DNA of 64,000 bases. Origin: Citrobacter tructae (lineage in GTDB: Bacteria > Pseudomonadota > Gammaproteobacteria > Enterobacterales > Enterobacteriaceae). The DNA lies in contig NZ_CP038469.1 in NCBI RefSeq assembly GCF_004684345.1, positions 2,480,001-2,544,000 on the forward strand, given 5' to 3'. This document shows, one piece after another, positions 1 to 9,145 of the stretch (its first letter is position 1; each line of letters begins with the position of its first letter). The notes under the pieces were generated by a model. It had not been told where the DNA came from and made no database searches. It saw only the letters and a list, made by a program, of their open reading frames with translations. The position numbers and the translations under genes were made by a program.

Positions 1-682
1 GGCGCAGTGCGCCCGGTTTGTTCATGTTGAAGACACGAATCGGCAATTTGTGGTCACGAGCCAGCGTGAACGCCGCCAGATCCATTACTTTCAGCTCTTT
101 ATCCAGAACCTCTGTATAGGTCAGCTGTTCGTACATGGTCGCGGTAGGATCTTTCGCCGGATCGGCGGTAAACACGCCGTCCACTTTGGTGGCTTTCAGT
201 ACCACATCGGCTTCGATTTCAATACCACGCAGACAAGCTGCGGAGTCGGTAGTGAAGAACGGGTTGCCGGTACCGGCCGCCAGGATAACAACACGGTTGT
301 TACGCAGCAGGCTAATCGCTTCCGCCCAGCTGTAGTTATCGCACACGCCGTTCAGAGGGATTGCGGACATCAGGCGAGCGTTCACATAGGCGCGGTGAAG
401 CGCATCGCGCATCGCCAGACCGTTCATTACGGTGGCCAACATGCCCATGTGGTCGCCCACAACGCGGTTCATTCCCGCTTTCGCCAGACCAGCACCACGG
501 AACAGGTTACCGCCACCAATCACTACGCCAACCTGAATACCCAGTTCAACCAGTTCTTTGATTTCCTGAGCCATACGGTCAAGTATGCTTGCATCAATAC
601 CGAAGCCTTCTGAACCTTGCAGAGCTTCGCCACTTAACTTAAGCAGAATACGTTTGTAGACGGGTTTTGCATTGGTAGCCAT
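1..682 (-). CDS. pyrH: UMP kinase PyrH, C-terminal end cut by the window
   Basis: Uridylate kinase phosphorylates UMP to UDP with ATP in pyrimidine nucleotide synthesis. It is a cytosolic hexamer of the amino-acid-kinase fold, without a classical P-loop. On the minus strand the frame opens at the ATG whose complement is 680-682, begins MATNAKPVYKRILLKLSGEA, and stays open to base 1. About 227 of the usual 241 residues are present, so only the last dozen or so are outside the window. The start was chosen because it reproduces the known enterobacterial N-terminus and has a purine-rich Shine-Dalgarno just upstream. tsf lies upstream in the same direction with its own terminator between, as in E. 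coli where pyrH is a separate unit ahead of frr. Identity is near certain. Confidence 0.95.
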   Translation of the reverse strand, partial: MATNAKPVYKRILLKLSGEALQGSEGFGIDASILDRMAQEIKELVELGIQVGVVIGGGNLFRGAGLAKAGMNRVVGDHMGMLATVMNGLAMRDALHRAYVNARLMSAIPLNGVCDNYSWAEAISLLRNNRVVILAAGTGNPFFTTDSAACLRGIEIEADVVLKATKVDGVFTADPAKDPTATMYEQLTYTEVLDKELKVMDLAAFTLARDHKLPIRVFNMNKPGALR

Positions 683-792
683 GTTTCTTTCCTGAGACTG
701 TCAACGAATGAGATGAGTTAATACCAGCGACATTGTAAGTCGCTTTTCAGTGTCACCACTATAGCGGTTCACTGAATTTACAAGCCAGACAC

Positions 793-818
793 AAAAAGAA
801 GCCGCCCTCAGGCGGCTC
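793..818 (-). terminator. Rho-independent terminator after tsf
   Basis: Read on the minus strand, a GC-rich hairpin (GAGCCGCC / GGGCGGCTTC) is followed by a run of T. It starts about a dozen bases after the tsf stop codon and separates the rpsB-tsf unit from pyrH. Confidence 0.85.
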
Positions 819-829
819 CTTTAGAAAAA

Positions 830-1681
830 TTAAGACTGCTTGGACATCGCAGCAACTTCTGCTGCAAAGTCAGTCTCAACTTTCTCGATGCCTTCACCCA
901 CTTCAAAGCGGATGAAGCCAGTTACGTCTGCGTTGTGCTCTTTCAGCAGCTGAGCAACAGATTTGCTCGGATCCATAACGAAAGGCTGACCAGTCAGAGA
1001 AACTTCACCGGTGAATTTCTTCATGCGGCCTTCAACCATTTTCTCTGCGATTTCTTTCGGCTTACCGGACTGCATCGCGATATCCAGCTGAACCTGGTAT
1101 TCTTTCTCTACCACTTCAGCAGACACGTCTTCAGGCTTAACGAATTCAGGCTTGCTTGCAGCAATGTGCATTGCCAGCTGTTTAACCAGCTCTTCGTCTG
1201 CGCCTTTAGCCGCAACCAGAACACCGATACGCGCACCGTGCTGGTATGAACCCAGTACGTCGCCTTCGATGGAAGCAACACGACGGATGTTGATGTTCTC
1301 ACCGATTTTAGCAACCAGAGCAACACGTTCTTCTTCGAACTGTGCTTTCAGAACTTCAACGTCAGTGATTTTGCCCGCGATTGCAGCATCCAGAACTTTG
1401 TCAGCAAATGCCTGGAAACCACCATCTTTAGCAACGAAGTCAGTCTGGCAGTTAACTTCCAGAATGATACCGTAGTTGCCGTCGATTTTGGTTTTGATCA
1501 CGCCGTCAGCAGCAACGTTGCCTGCTTTTTTCGCCGCTTTGATCGCACCAGATTTACGCATGTTTTCGATTGCCAGCTCGATGTCGCCATTAGCTTCAGT
1601 CAGTGCTTTTTTGCAATCCATCATGCCTGCGCCAGTACGCTCACGCAGCTCTTTTACCAGGGATGCGGTAATTTCAGCCAT
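830..1681 (-). CDS. tsf: Elongation factor Ts
   Basis: EF-Ts is the guanine nucleotide exchange factor that releases GDP from EF-Tu during translation elongation. The 283-residue product starts MAEITASLVKELRERTGAGM, the conserved UBA-like N-terminal domain, and carries the TDFVAKD motif (near residue 80) that inserts into EF-Tu. The frame extends 12 codons further upstream, but the start at 1681 matches the family N-terminus and usual length and is preceded by AGGATTTTAGA. It lies downstream of rpsB, with an intercistronic attenuator hairpin between, the classical rpsB-tsf operon arrangement. Nothing is unusual in the sequence. Confidence 0.97.
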   Translation of the reverse strand: MAEITASLVKELRERTGAGMMDCKKALTEANGDIELAIENMRKSGAIKAAKKAGNVAADGVIKTKIDGNYGIILEVNCQTDFVAKDGGFQAFADKVLDAAIAGKITDVEVLKAQFEEERVALVAKIGENINIRRVASIEGDVLGSYQHGARIGVLVAAKGADEELVKQLAMHIAASKPEFVKPEDVSAEVVEKEYQVQLDIAMQSGKPKEIAEKMVEGRMKKFTGEVSLTGQPFVMDPSKSVAQLLKEHNADVTGFIRFEVGEGIEKVETDFAAEVAAMSKQS

Positions 1682-1738
1682 TCTAAAATCCTCGGAAGAT
1701 TTGATCTGCCCGGCCATAACCGCACAGATTTAAAAGTG

Positions 1739-1765
1739 AAAAAGGGGGCCATTTACAGGCCCCCT
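1739..1765 (-). terminator. rpsB-tsf intercistronic attenuator hairpin
   Basis: On the minus strand an 8-bp perfect stem (AGGGGGCC / GGCCCCCT, loop of 7) is followed by TTTTT. It stands between the rpsB stop and the tsf start. In E. coli the equivalent partial terminator lowers tsf expression relative to rpsB; that role is inferred here from position. Confidence 0.8.
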
Positions 1766-1816
1766 AACCAAACGTGATACTACCTGGTCTATAAGGGCTC
1801 TAACGAGCGTGCCTTA

Positions 1817-2542
1817 TTATTCAGCTTCTACGAAGCTTTCTTCCGCCTGGGAAGCCAGATCCTGAGAACGGCCTTCACGAACGGTTGCAGCTACAGCGCC
1901 CAGGTACAGGGTCACAGCACGGATTGCGTCGTCGTTACCCGGGATAACGAAGTCAACACCGTCCGGATCAGAGTTGGTATCAACGATAGCAAATACCGGG
2001 ATACCCAGGTTGTTTGCTTCTTTGATAGCAATGTGCTCATGGTCAGCATCGATTACGAACAGAGCGTCCGGCAGACCGCCCATGTCTTTGATACCGCCCA
2101 GGCTGTTTTCCAGTTTCTCAAGCTCACGGGTGCGCATCAGCGCTTCTTTCTTGGTCAGCTTTTCGAAAGTACCGTCCTGAGACTGAGTTTCCAGATCTTT
2201 CAGACGTTTGATGGACTGACGAACGGTTTTCCAGTTAGTCAGCATACCGCCCAACCAGCGATGGTTCACGAAGAACTGGTCGCAGTTGTTAGCAGCTTCT
2301 TTCACCGCTTCGCTTGCAGCGCGTTTAGTACCAACGAAAAGGATTTTACCTTTACGAGCAGAGATCTTGTTCAGTTCAGCCAGAGCTTCGTTGAACATCG
2401 GTACAGTTTTCTCAAGGTTGATGATGTGAACTTTGTTACGCGCACCGAAGATGAAAGGCTTCATTTTCGGGTTCCAGTAACGGGTCTGGTGACCGAAGTG
2501 AACACCAGCCTTGAGCATGTCGCGCATGGAAACAGTTGCCAT
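1817..2542 (-). CDS. rpsB: 30S ribosomal protein S2
   Basis: S2 is a late-assembling protein of the small ribosomal subunit, bound through S1 to the platform side. The 241-residue frame begins MATVSMRDMLKAGVHFGHQT and ends in an acidic tail, the enterobacterial length exactly. It is the first gene of the rpsB-tsf operon. The long upstream leader (2543-2708) with a strong promoter fits the known autorepression of the operon by S2 binding its own mRNA. No irregularity was seen. Confidence 0.97.
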   Translation of the reverse strand: MATVSMRDMLKAGVHFGHQTRYWNPKMKPFIFGARNKVHIINLEKTVPMFNEALAELNKISARKGKILFVGTKRAASEAVKEAANNCDQFFVNHRWLGGMLTNWKTVRQSIKRLKDLETQSQDGTFEKLTKKEALMRTRELEKLENSLGGIKDMGGLPDALFVIDADHEHIAIKEANNLGIPVFAIVDTNSDPDGVDFVIPGNDDAIRAVTLYLGAVAATVREGRSQDLASQAEESFVEAE

Positions 2543-2708
2543 GATTAAAACCTCTATATATAAAAGTTGGGGTTAAGCCTCCACGCATCCCATATTACCG
2601 ACCCCAAAGGGCACCCCGGAATATGTGCCGATACGTGTGTGTTGTTACACAAAGTGAGATTTGTCGCTCCCGCCCATCGTGTGTAGTCTTCGAATGGATC
2701 GGAAGTCC
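2543..2708 (-). promoter_or_regulatory. rpsB mRNA leader (S2 autoregulatory region, inferred)
   Basis: About 165 bases separate the predicted rpsB transcription start from its ATG. In gammaproteobacteria a leader of this size upstream of rpsB is the site where S2 represses translation of rpsB-tsf, and in E. coli the tff (T44) small RNA maps to this leader. The sequence is GC-rich and could fold, but I have not derived the structure. The call rests on position and operon identity. Confidence 0.55.
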
Positions 2709-2715
2709 GGCGCGC

Positions 2716-2745
2716 TTTATACCACAAATACGCCATAGACACCAA
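2716..2745 (-). promoter_or_regulatory. rpsB promoter (sigma70, GC-rich discriminator)
   Basis: On the minus strand there is a -35 TTGGTG (2740-2745), an 18-bp spacer and a -10 TATAAA (2716-2721), followed by a GCGCGCCGG discriminator. A GC-rich discriminator next to a good -10 is typical of ribosomal genes under stringent (ppGpp/DksA) control. Confidence 0.65.
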
Positions 2746-2991
2746 TAATTGTTGGCGGTCTGTGCTGAATGAACGATGGATTTCGTGTTACAGGAAGGCG
2801 GCAAATTTTTGAATCCCTGGGAGCTTACAGGACGTAAGCGACTGGGGTGAAAAAATACAGCCAACACACCTGTGGCACGAAAGGCGAAGTTCAGAATGAT
2901 TCTCAATTTGGCAGGGTACGCCCCAGACTGATACCATTGGCAGCACTTACACAATTATTGTCGAAATCATCGACACTGATGGACAGAATTC

Positions 2992-3786
2992 ATGGCTATC
3001 TCAATCAAGACCCCTGAAGAAATCGAAAAAATGCGCGTCGCTGGTCGTCTGGCCGCCGAAGTGCTGGAAATGATCGAACCATTCATTAAACCGGGCGTCA
3101 GCACCGGCGAACTGGATCGACTCTGTAACGACTACATCGTGAACGAGCAGCAGGCTATCTCCGCTTGCCTGGGTTATCACGGTTATCCAAAATCCGTCTG
3201 CATCTCCATCAATGAGGTGGTGTGCCACGGGATCCCGGACGACGCCAAGCACCTGAAAGACGGAGATATCGTCAACATCGACGTCACCGTGATTAAAGAC
3301 GAGTTCCACGGTGATACCTCCAAAATGTTCATCGTCGGCAAGCCGACGATCTTGGGTGAACGCCTGTGTCGCGTGACACAAGAAAGCCTGTATCTGGCGC
3401 TGCGGATGGTAAAACCGGGCATTCGTCTGCGGACGTTGGGTGCGGCCATTCAGAAATATGCGGAAGGCGAAGGATTCTCTGTGGTACGCGAATACTGCGG
3501 CCACGGCATCGGTCGCGGTTTCCATGAAGAGCCTCAGGTTCTGCACTACGATGCAGACGATGGCGGCGTGGTACTACAACCGGGCATGACATTCACCGTT
3601 GAGCCGATGCTCAACGCTGGTGATTATCGTATTCGCACCATGAAAGATGGCTGGACGGTGAAAACCAAAGACCGTAGCTTGTCTGCGCAGTACGAGCATA
3701 CTATTGTGGTGACGGAAAACGGCTGTGAAATTCTGACATTACGCAAGGATGACACCATCCCTGCGATCATCACACACGACGAATAA
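2992..3786 (+). CDS. map: Methionine aminopeptidase type I
   Basis: MetAP removes the initiator methionine from nascent proteins with a small second residue and is essential in enterics. The 264-residue protein has the five metal ligands of the pita-bread fold in order: Asp in NIDVTV and Asp in HGDTSKMF (near residues 97 and 108), His in CGHGIGRGFHEEPQ (near 171), Glu in FTVEPM (near 204) and Glu in YEHTIVV (near 235). It is divergent from rpsB and followed by a strong terminator before glnD. Length and sequence are those of the E. coli enzyme. Confidence 0.97.
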   Translation: MAISIKTPEEIEKMRVAGRLAAEVLEMIEPFIKPGVSTGELDRLCNDYIVNEQQAISACLGYHGYPKSVCISINEVVCHGIPDDAKHLKDGDIVNIDVTVIKDEFHGDTSKMFIVGKPTILGERLCRVTQESLYLALRMVKPGIRLRTLGAAIQKYAEGEGFSVVREYCGHGIGRGFHEEPQVLHYDADDGGVVLQPGMTFTVEPMLNAGDYRIRTMKDGWTVKTKDRSLSAQYEHTIVVTENGCEILTLRKDDTIPAIITHDE

Positions 3787-3790
3787 GATG

Positions 3791-3814
3791 AAGCCGGCGA
3801 ATGCCGGCTTTTTT
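3791..3814 (+). terminator. Rho-independent terminator after map
   Basis: The stem AAGCCGGC / GCCGGCTT with a 4-base loop is followed by six T, starting 5 bases after the map stop codon. It separates map from glnD. Confidence 0.85.
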
Positions 3815-3847
3815 AATGCGATAATTTATTCTTATGGGTGGCGCACG

Positions 3848-6520
3848 ATGAATACCCTTCCAGAACAGCACGCAAACACCGCCCTCCCCACCCTGCCCGG
3901 CCAACCGCAAAACCCGGGAACCTGGCCTCAGCACGATCTTAATTGTATCGGCATAAAAGCGCATATCGATACGTTCCAGAGCTGGTTAGGCGAAGCCTTT
4001 GACAGCGGTGTTTCCGCAGAACAGTTGATTGAAGCCCGCACCGAGTTTATTGACCAACTGCTACAGCGTCTGTGGATTGAAGCCGGTTTCGGTCAGATTG
4101 CCGATCTGGCGCTGGTTGCCGTCGGTGGCTACGGACGCGGCGAGCTGCATCCGCTTTCCGATATCGACCTGCTAATTCTGAGTCGTAAAAAACTGCCTGA
4201 CGCGCAGGCCGAGAAAGTCGGTGAGCTGTTAACGCTGCTGTGGGACGTGAGACTGGAGGTTGGGCACAGCGTGCGTACGCTGGAAGAGTGTCTGCTGGAA
4301 GGGCTATCAGATTTAACCGTCGCCACCAACCTGATTGAAACACGCCTGCTGATTGGCGACGTGGCGCTGTTTCTTGAGCTACAAAAGCATATTTTTAGCG
4401 AAGGCTTCTGGCCCTCCGATAAGTTTTACGCCGCCAAAGTGGAAGAGCAAAACCAGCGCCACCAGCGCTATCACGGCACCAGTTACAATCTGGAGCCGGA
4501 TATCAAAAGCAGCCCCGGCGGCCTGCGCGATATCCACACCCTCCAGTGGGTGGCCCGCCGCCATTTTGGCGCAACCTCGCTGGATGAGATGGTCGGTTTT
4601 GGCTTCTTGACGCTGGCAGAACGCGCCGAATTGAATGAGTGTCTGCACATCCTCTGGCGCATTCGCTTCGCACTGCATCTGGTGGTCACGCGTTACGATA
4701 ACCGTCTGCTGTTTGACCGTCAGCTTAGCGTAGCCCAACGGCTAAACTACGGCGGTGAAGGCAACGAGCCGATCGAGCGGATGATGAAAGACTATTTTCG
4801 GGTCACGCGAAGGGTGAGCGAACTGAACCACATGCTGCTGCAGCTGTTTGACGAGGCGATCCTCGCCTTGCCCGCAGATGAAAAACCGCGCCCGATCGAT
4901 GATGACTTTCAGCTACGCGGCACGTTAATTGATTTGCGTAACGACGATTTGTTTATCCGCGAACCGGAAGCCATTTTGCGGATGTTTTACACCATGGTGC
5001 GTAACAGTGCGATCACCGGTATTTACTCCACTACGCTGCGCCATTTGCGCCATGCCCGCCGCCATCTGACACAGCCGTTGTGCTACATCCCTGAGGCCCG
5101 CTCACTGTTTCTCAGCATGCTACGCCATCCGGGAGCGGTGAGCCGTGGCCTGCTGCCGATGCATCGCCACAGCGTGTTGTGGGCCTATATGCCGCAGTGG
5201 TCACACATTGTCGGCCAAATGCAGTTTGACCTGTTTCATGCCTATACAGTAGATGAGCACACGATTCGCGTGATGCTAAAGCTGGAAAGCTTTGCCAAAG
5301 AAGAGACCCGCCAGCGCCATCCGCTGTGTGTCGATCTCTGGCCGCGCCTGCGCCAGCCGGAACTGATTCTGATTGCTGCGCTGTTCCACGATATCGCCAA
5401 AGGCCGTGGTGGCGACCACTCGGTTCTCGGTGCTCAGGACGTCCTAAAGTTCGCCGAGCTCCACGGATTGAATTCACGTGAAACTCAGCTGGTCGCCTGG
5501 TTGGTTCGCCAGCACCTGCTGATGTCGGTTACTGCCCAGCGCCGCGATATTCAAGACCCCGAAGTTATCAAGCAATTCGCCGAAGAAGTGCAAACGGAAC
5601 ACCGCCTGCGCTTCCTGGTCTGCCTGACGGTGGCGGACATTTGCGCCACTAACGAAACGCTGTGGAACAGCTGGAAACAAAGTCTATTGCGCGAGCTGTA
5701 TTTCGCCACCGAAAAACAGCTACGTCGTGGCATGCAAAATACGCCGGATATGCGCGAACGCGTGCGCCATCATCAGTTGCAGGCACTGGCGCTGCTGCGC
5801 ATGGACAACATTGATGAAGAAGCACTGCACCATATCTGGTCGCGCTGTCGCGCCAACTATTTCGTGCGCCACAGCCCAAATCAGTTGGCCTGGCATGCGC
5901 GTCATCTGCTACAGCACGACATAAGCAAGCCGCTAATTTTACTGAGCCCACAGGCCACGCGTGGTGGAACGGAGATTTTCATCTGGAGCCCGGACCGTCC
6001 CTATCTGTTTGCCGCAGTCTGCGCCGAGCTGGACCGACGTAATCTTAGCGTCCACGATGCGCAGATTTTTACCACCCGCGACAACATGGCGATGGATACG
6101 TTTATCGTGCTGGAGCCTGACGGCAGTCCGCTGTCGTCAGACCGCCACGAAGCGATCCGCTCGGGGCTGGAACAGGCGATCACCCAACGCAGTTGGCAGC
6201 CACCGCAGCCACGTCGCCAACCGGCAAAATTACGTCACTTTACCGTCGATACTGAGGTGACTTTTCTGCCGACCCATACCGACCGAAAATCATTCCTTGA
6301 GCTTATCGCTCTCGACCAGCCGGGTCTGCTGGCGCGCGTCGGGCAGATTTTTGCCGATCTGGGAATTTCGCTGCATGGCGCCAGAATTACAACCATTGGC
6401 GAGCGAGTAGAAGATTTATTCATAATCGCGACGGCCGACCGCCGTGCCCTTAATAATGAGCTGCAGCAGGAAGTACATCAACGGTTGACAGAGGCCCTCA
6501 ATCCAAACGATAAAGGGTGA
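3848..6520 (+). CDS. glnD: PII uridylyltransferase / uridylyl-removing enzyme GlnD
   Basis: GlnD senses glutamine and adds or removes UMP on the PII proteins GlnB and GlnK, so controlling glutamine synthetase and NtrBC. The 890-residue chain shows, in order, the nucleotidyltransferase motif (GGYGRGELHPLSDIDLL, near residue 95), an HD phosphohydrolase domain (LFHDIAKGRGGDHS, near 515) for UMP removal, and two C-terminal ACT domains (the last containing DQPGLLARVG) for glutamine binding. The frame is open further upstream, through the map terminator. The start at 3848 gives MNTLPEQHAN and the E. coli length of 890. dapD follows 31 bases later. Confidence 0.97.
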   Translation: MNTLPEQHANTALPTLPGQPQNPGTWPQHDLNCIGIKAHIDTFQSWLGEAFDSGVSAEQLIEARTEFIDQLLQRLWIEAGFGQIADLALVAVGGYGRGELHPLSDIDLLILSRKKLPDAQAEKVGELLTLLWDVRLEVGHSVRTLEECLLEGLSDLTVATNLIETRLLIGDVALFLELQKHIFSEGFWPSDKFYAAKVEEQNQRHQRYHGTSYNLEPDIKSSPGGLRDIHTLQWVARRHFGATSLDEMVGFGFLTLAERAELNECLHILWRIRFALHLVVTRYDNRLLFDRQLSVAQRLNYGGEGNEPIERMMKDYFRVTRRVSELNHMLLQLFDEAILALPADEKPRPIDDDFQLRGTLIDLRNDDLFIREPEAILRMFYTMVRNSAITGIYSTTLRHLRHARRHLTQPLCYIPEARSLFLSMLRHPGAVSRGLLPMHRHSVLWAYMPQWSHIVGQMQFDLFHAYTVDEHTIRVMLKLESFAKEETRQRHPLCVDLWPRLRQPELILIAALFHDIAKGRGGDHSVLGAQDVLKFAELHGLNSRETQLVAWLVRQHLLMSVTAQRRDIQDPEVIKQFAEEVQTEHRLRFLVCLTVADICATNETLWNSWKQSLLRELYFATEKQLRRGMQNTPDMRERVRHHQLQALALLRMDNIDEEALHHIWSRCRANYFVRHSPNQLAWHARHLLQHDISKPLILLSPQATRGGTEIFIWSPDRPYLFAAVCAELDRRNLSVHDAQIFTTRDNMAMDTFIVLEPDGSPLSSDRHEAIRSGLEQAITQRSWQPPQPRRQPAKLRHFTVDTEVTFLPTHTDRKSFLELIALDQPGLLARVGQIFADLGISLHGARITTIGERVEDLFIIATADRRALNNELQQEVHQRLTEALNPNDKG

Positions 6521-6551
6521 TGTGTTTATTTATTATGGAAAGAGTTTAACA

Positions 6552-7376
6552 ATGCAGCAGTTACAGAACGTTATTGAGTCCGCTTTCGAGCGCCGCGCCG
6601 ACATCACTCCGGCAAATGTAGATACCGTAACCCGTGAAGCGGTTAATCAGGTGATTTCTCTGCTGGATTCCGGTGCACTGCGTGTTGCAGAAAAGATTGA
6701 GGGTCAGTGGGTCACACATCAGTGGCTGAAGAAAGCGGTACTGCTCTCTTTTCGTATTAACGATAACCAGGTTATCGACGGCGCGGAAAGCCGCTACTTC
6801 GATAAAGTGCCAATGAAATTCGCCAACTACGACGAAGCACGCTTCCAGAAAGAAGGCTTCCGCGTGGTTCCACCAGCGTCCGTACGCCAGGGTGCCTACA
6901 TCGCACGTAACACCGTACTGATGCCATCTTACGTCAACATCGGTGCTTACGTTGATGAAGGTTCCATGGTGGATACCTGGGCAACCGTCGGCTCTTGCGC
7001 GCAGATTGGTAAAAACGTTCACCTGTCCGGTGGCGTCGGTATCGGTGGCGTGCTGGAACCTTTACAGGCGAACCCAACCATCATCGAAGACAACTGCTTC
7101 ATCGGCGCACGTTCTGAAGTGGTTGAAGGCGTGATCGTCGAAGAAGGCTCCGTGATTTCCATGGGTGTATACCTGGGACAGAGCACCAAAATCTATGACC
7201 GTGAAACCGGTGAAGTTTTCTATGGCCGCGTTCCGGCAGGCTCCGTGGTTGTTTCCGGCAATCTGCCGTCGAAAGACGGTAAGTACAGCCTGTACTGCGC
7301 GGTGATCGTCAAGAAAGTCGACGCTAAAACGCGTGGCAAAGTCGGGATTAACGAGCTGTTGCGTACCATCGACTAA
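6552..7376 (+). CDS. dapD: Tetrahydrodipicolinate N-succinyltransferase
   Basis: DapD transfers succinyl from succinyl-CoA to tetrahydrodipicolinate in the lysine/diaminopimelate pathway that feeds peptidoglycan. The 274-residue protein has the left-handed parallel beta-helix built of hexapeptide repeats from about residue 100 to 240 (for example VNIGAYVDEG and IGGVLEPLQ). The start at 6552 was preferred to the frame opening at 6522 because MQQLQNVIESAFERR is the family N-terminus and AAAGAG lies at the right distance. It follows glnD closely and ends in a strong terminator. Confidence 0.97.
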   Translation: MQQLQNVIESAFERRADITPANVDTVTREAVNQVISLLDSGALRVAEKIEGQWVTHQWLKKAVLLSFRINDNQVIDGAESRYFDKVPMKFANYDEARFQKEGFRVVPPASVRQGAYIARNTVLMPSYVNIGAYVDEGSMVDTWATVGSCAQIGKNVHLSGGVGIGGVLEPLQANPTIIEDNCFIGARSEVVEGVIVEEGSVISMGVYLGQSTKIYDRETGEVFYGRVPAGSVVVSGNLPSKDGKYSLYCAVIVKKVDAKTRGKVGINELLRTID

Positions 7377-7390
7377 CAGTAGTTTGAAAA

Positions 7391-7413
7391 AGCGGGCTTA
7401 GCCCGCTTTTTTT
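7391..7413 (+). terminator. Rho-independent terminator after dapD
   Basis: A perfect 7-bp stem AGCGGGC / GCCCGCT with a TTA loop is followed by seven T and preceded by A's, so it may work in both directions. It lies 15 bases beyond the dapD stop. Confidence 0.9.
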
Positions 7414-7485
7414 ACATCTGCGAGTGGCATAAACAGGGCTTTTCGTTAATTATTCAATGGTTATAGTGAGCTTAAGGGTACCGCT

Positions 7486-7872
7486 ATGTATGACAATCTG
7501 AAAAGTCTGGGCATTACCAATCCTGAAGAGATCGATCGTTACAGCCTACGGCAAGAAGCCAACAACGATATCCTGAAAATCTATTTCCAGAAGGATAAAG
7601 GCGAGTTTTTTGCCAAGAGCGTTAAGTTTAAGTATCCCCGTCAGCGTAAAACCGTGGTTGCCGATGGCATCGGCCAGGGTTACAAAGAGGTGCAGGAGAT
7701 CAGCCCGAACCTGCGCTATGTGATCGATGAATTGGATCAGATCTGCCAGCGCGATCGCAGTGAAGTCGATCTTAAACGCAAGATCCTCGATGATTTACGT
7801 CATCTGGAAAGCGTCGTCACTAACAAGATCAGCGAAATTGAATCCGATCTGGAAAAACTGACGCGTAAATAA
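7486..7872 (+). CDS. yaeH: YaeH, DUF3461 family protein of unknown function
   Basis: This is a 128-residue soluble, highly charged protein. It matches the enterobacterial YaeH/DUF3461 family in length and N-terminus (MYDNLKSLGITNPEEIDRYS). The C-terminal third, rich in Lys, Asp and Glu with heptad-like leucines (residues 85-125), is probably a coiled coil. No catalytic motif is visible and no function is established. It stands alone between the dapD terminator and a REP element, convergent with cdaR, the same place as in E. coli. Confidence 0.9.
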   Translation: MYDNLKSLGITNPEEIDRYSLRQEANNDILKIYFQKDKGEFFAKSVKFKYPRQRKTVVADGIGQGYKEVQEISPNLRYVIDELDQICQRDRSEVDLKRKILDDLRHLESVVTNKISEIESDLEKLTRK

Positions 7873-7888
7873 CATTACGATTGTTCGC

Positions 7889-7917
7889 GCCGGGTGACGG
7901 CTTCGCCTTACCCGGCC
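7889..7917. repeat. REP palindrome between yaeH and cdaR
   Basis: The imperfect palindrome GCCGGGTGACGGC...TTACCCGGCC is the standard enterobacterial REP unit. It lies between two convergent genes, where REPs commonly protect 3' ends or mark transcription ends. Confidence 0.8.
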
Positions 7918-7934
7918 AACAACGTCTCTCTCGC

Positions 7935-9092
7935 CTAATGTTGTTCATCCAGTTGCAACGCCACATACAGCAGCAGTCGGTCGTCAAAATTCCCCAGATC
8001 CAGCCCGGTAAGTTCTGAAATACGGTTCAGACGGTACTCAAGCGTATTGCGGTGGATAAACAACGCTTTAGACGTCGCCAGCGGCTGCACGTTATGGCGA
8101 AACCACGCAGCTAAAGTCCGACGCAGTAACCCATTGTTATCCATTGCTTTCAGCCGCACCAACGGACGCGCCAGCTCGTTAGCTTGCCAGCCACCCCGCA
8201 GGCTATCCAGAAGCACCGGCAACATCAAATCCTGGTAGAAATAGCTGCGGCTTTCAGGCATACGCTGTTTACCGACCATCATTGTCGTGCGTGCTGTACG
8301 GTACGAACGAGCAATACTTCCCGGTCCGGTAAAGTAGTTACCCAGCGACACGCGAAAACGCAGCTGTCCGTTCTCTTTCATGCGGGCGATAAGCTGCTCC
8401 ACGCGCTTGCGGTGATCTTCCGCATCCCAGCGGCCAAACTGATTGAGCGCAGGTTTCAGTACCACCATCTCGGTCAATGAAACAATCGCAATCAGGTTGT
8501 TGCGTTCCGGCGTGGTCAACGCATTCTGTAGCTGCTGCAGCTCTGCCATGGCGCTGTCGACACCCAACTGACCGCTATCGACTTCCACCACCGCCACCAC
8601 ACGCGGCTGGCTCAAATCAATGCCTAAACGCTGCGCCCATTCCATCAGCGCCGGGGTATTTTCTTCCGCCTGAATCAGGTTCATTACCAGCTCTTCACGC
8701 AGACGGCTGTCCTGTGCCAACAGGTGCATCAGACGCGACTGCTCCAGCATCATTTCGGCGGTCATGCACACCAGCTCGCCGTATTTACGCAGATGCTCCG
8801 GTTCGCCAGTAAGACCGATAACGCCAACAATTTCGCCTTCAAGACGTAGCGGCAGGTTTATCCCCTGTCGCACGCCGTGCAAATGCCTCGCGACCGCATC
8901 GTCAATGTCCACCACCCGGCCCTGCGAAAGCACCAGCAGTGCACCTTCGTGCAATTCACCAATACGCTCGCGATCACCGCTGCCAATGATCCGCCCACGG
9001 GCATCCATTACGTTGATATTGGTATCGATGATGCGCATCGTGCGCGCCACGATATCCTGCGCCATTTTGGTATCAAGATGCCAGCCAGCCAT
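7935..9092 (-). CDS. cdaR: Carbohydrate diacid regulator CdaR
   Basis: CdaR (SdaR) activates the galactarate, glucarate and glycerate utilisation operons in E. coli. The 385-residue protein has an N-terminal sugar-diacid recognition domain (residues 1-135), a middle GGDEF-like region and a C-terminal PucR-type helix-turn-helix (near residues 330-375, around KALFIHRNTLEYRLNRI). The frame continues 23 codons upstream. The start at 9092 gives MAGWHLDTKMAQDIVARTM and the E. coli length, and follows AGGAGGGG. It lies downstream of degP, separated by a terminator. A palindrome at 9146-9161 could be an operator. Confidence 0.95.
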   Translation of the reverse strand: MAGWHLDTKMAQDIVARTMRIIDTNINVMDARGRIIGSGDRERIGELHEGALLVLSQGRVVDIDDAVARHLHGVRQGINLPLRLEGEIVGVIGLTGEPEHLRKYGELVCMTAEMMLEQSRLMHLLAQDSRLREELVMNLIQAEENTPALMEWAQRLGIDLSQPRVVAVVEVDSGQLGVDSAMAELQQLQNALTTPERNNLIAIVSLTEMVVLKPALNQFGRWDAEDHRKRVEQLIARMKENGQLRFRVSLGNYFTGPGSIARSYRTARTTMMVGKQRMPESRSYFYQDLMLPVLLDSLRGGWQANELARPLVRLKAMDNNGLLRRTLAAWFRHNVQPLATSKALFIHRNTLEYRLNRISELTGLDLGNFDDRLLLYVALQLDEQH

Positions 9093-9145
9093 AAACCCCT
9101 CCTGTGAGCAGAGCTCAAGCATAGGGAAGATAATAATCGGCGGCA

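Larger units (their letters stand above)
2543..2991. other. Divergent rpsB-map intergenic region (449 bp)
   Basis: This gap holds the rpsB promoter and leader on the minus strand and the map upstream region on the plus strand. Frames of 60-120 codons cross it on the minus strand but have no ribosome binding site or recognisable product and are not called. I could not identify a convincing map promoter. Confidence 0.6.

Noticed and set aside
2554..2954. Minus-strand frames of 63 and 119 codons in the rpsB leader
   Set aside because: They overlap the rpsB promoter and untranslated leader, have no recognisable product, and are better explained as non-coding regulatory sequence.
3749..3847. Upstream extension of the glnD frame
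   Set aside because: It would overlap the map 3' end and the strong map terminator. The start at 3848 gives the conserved N-terminus and length.
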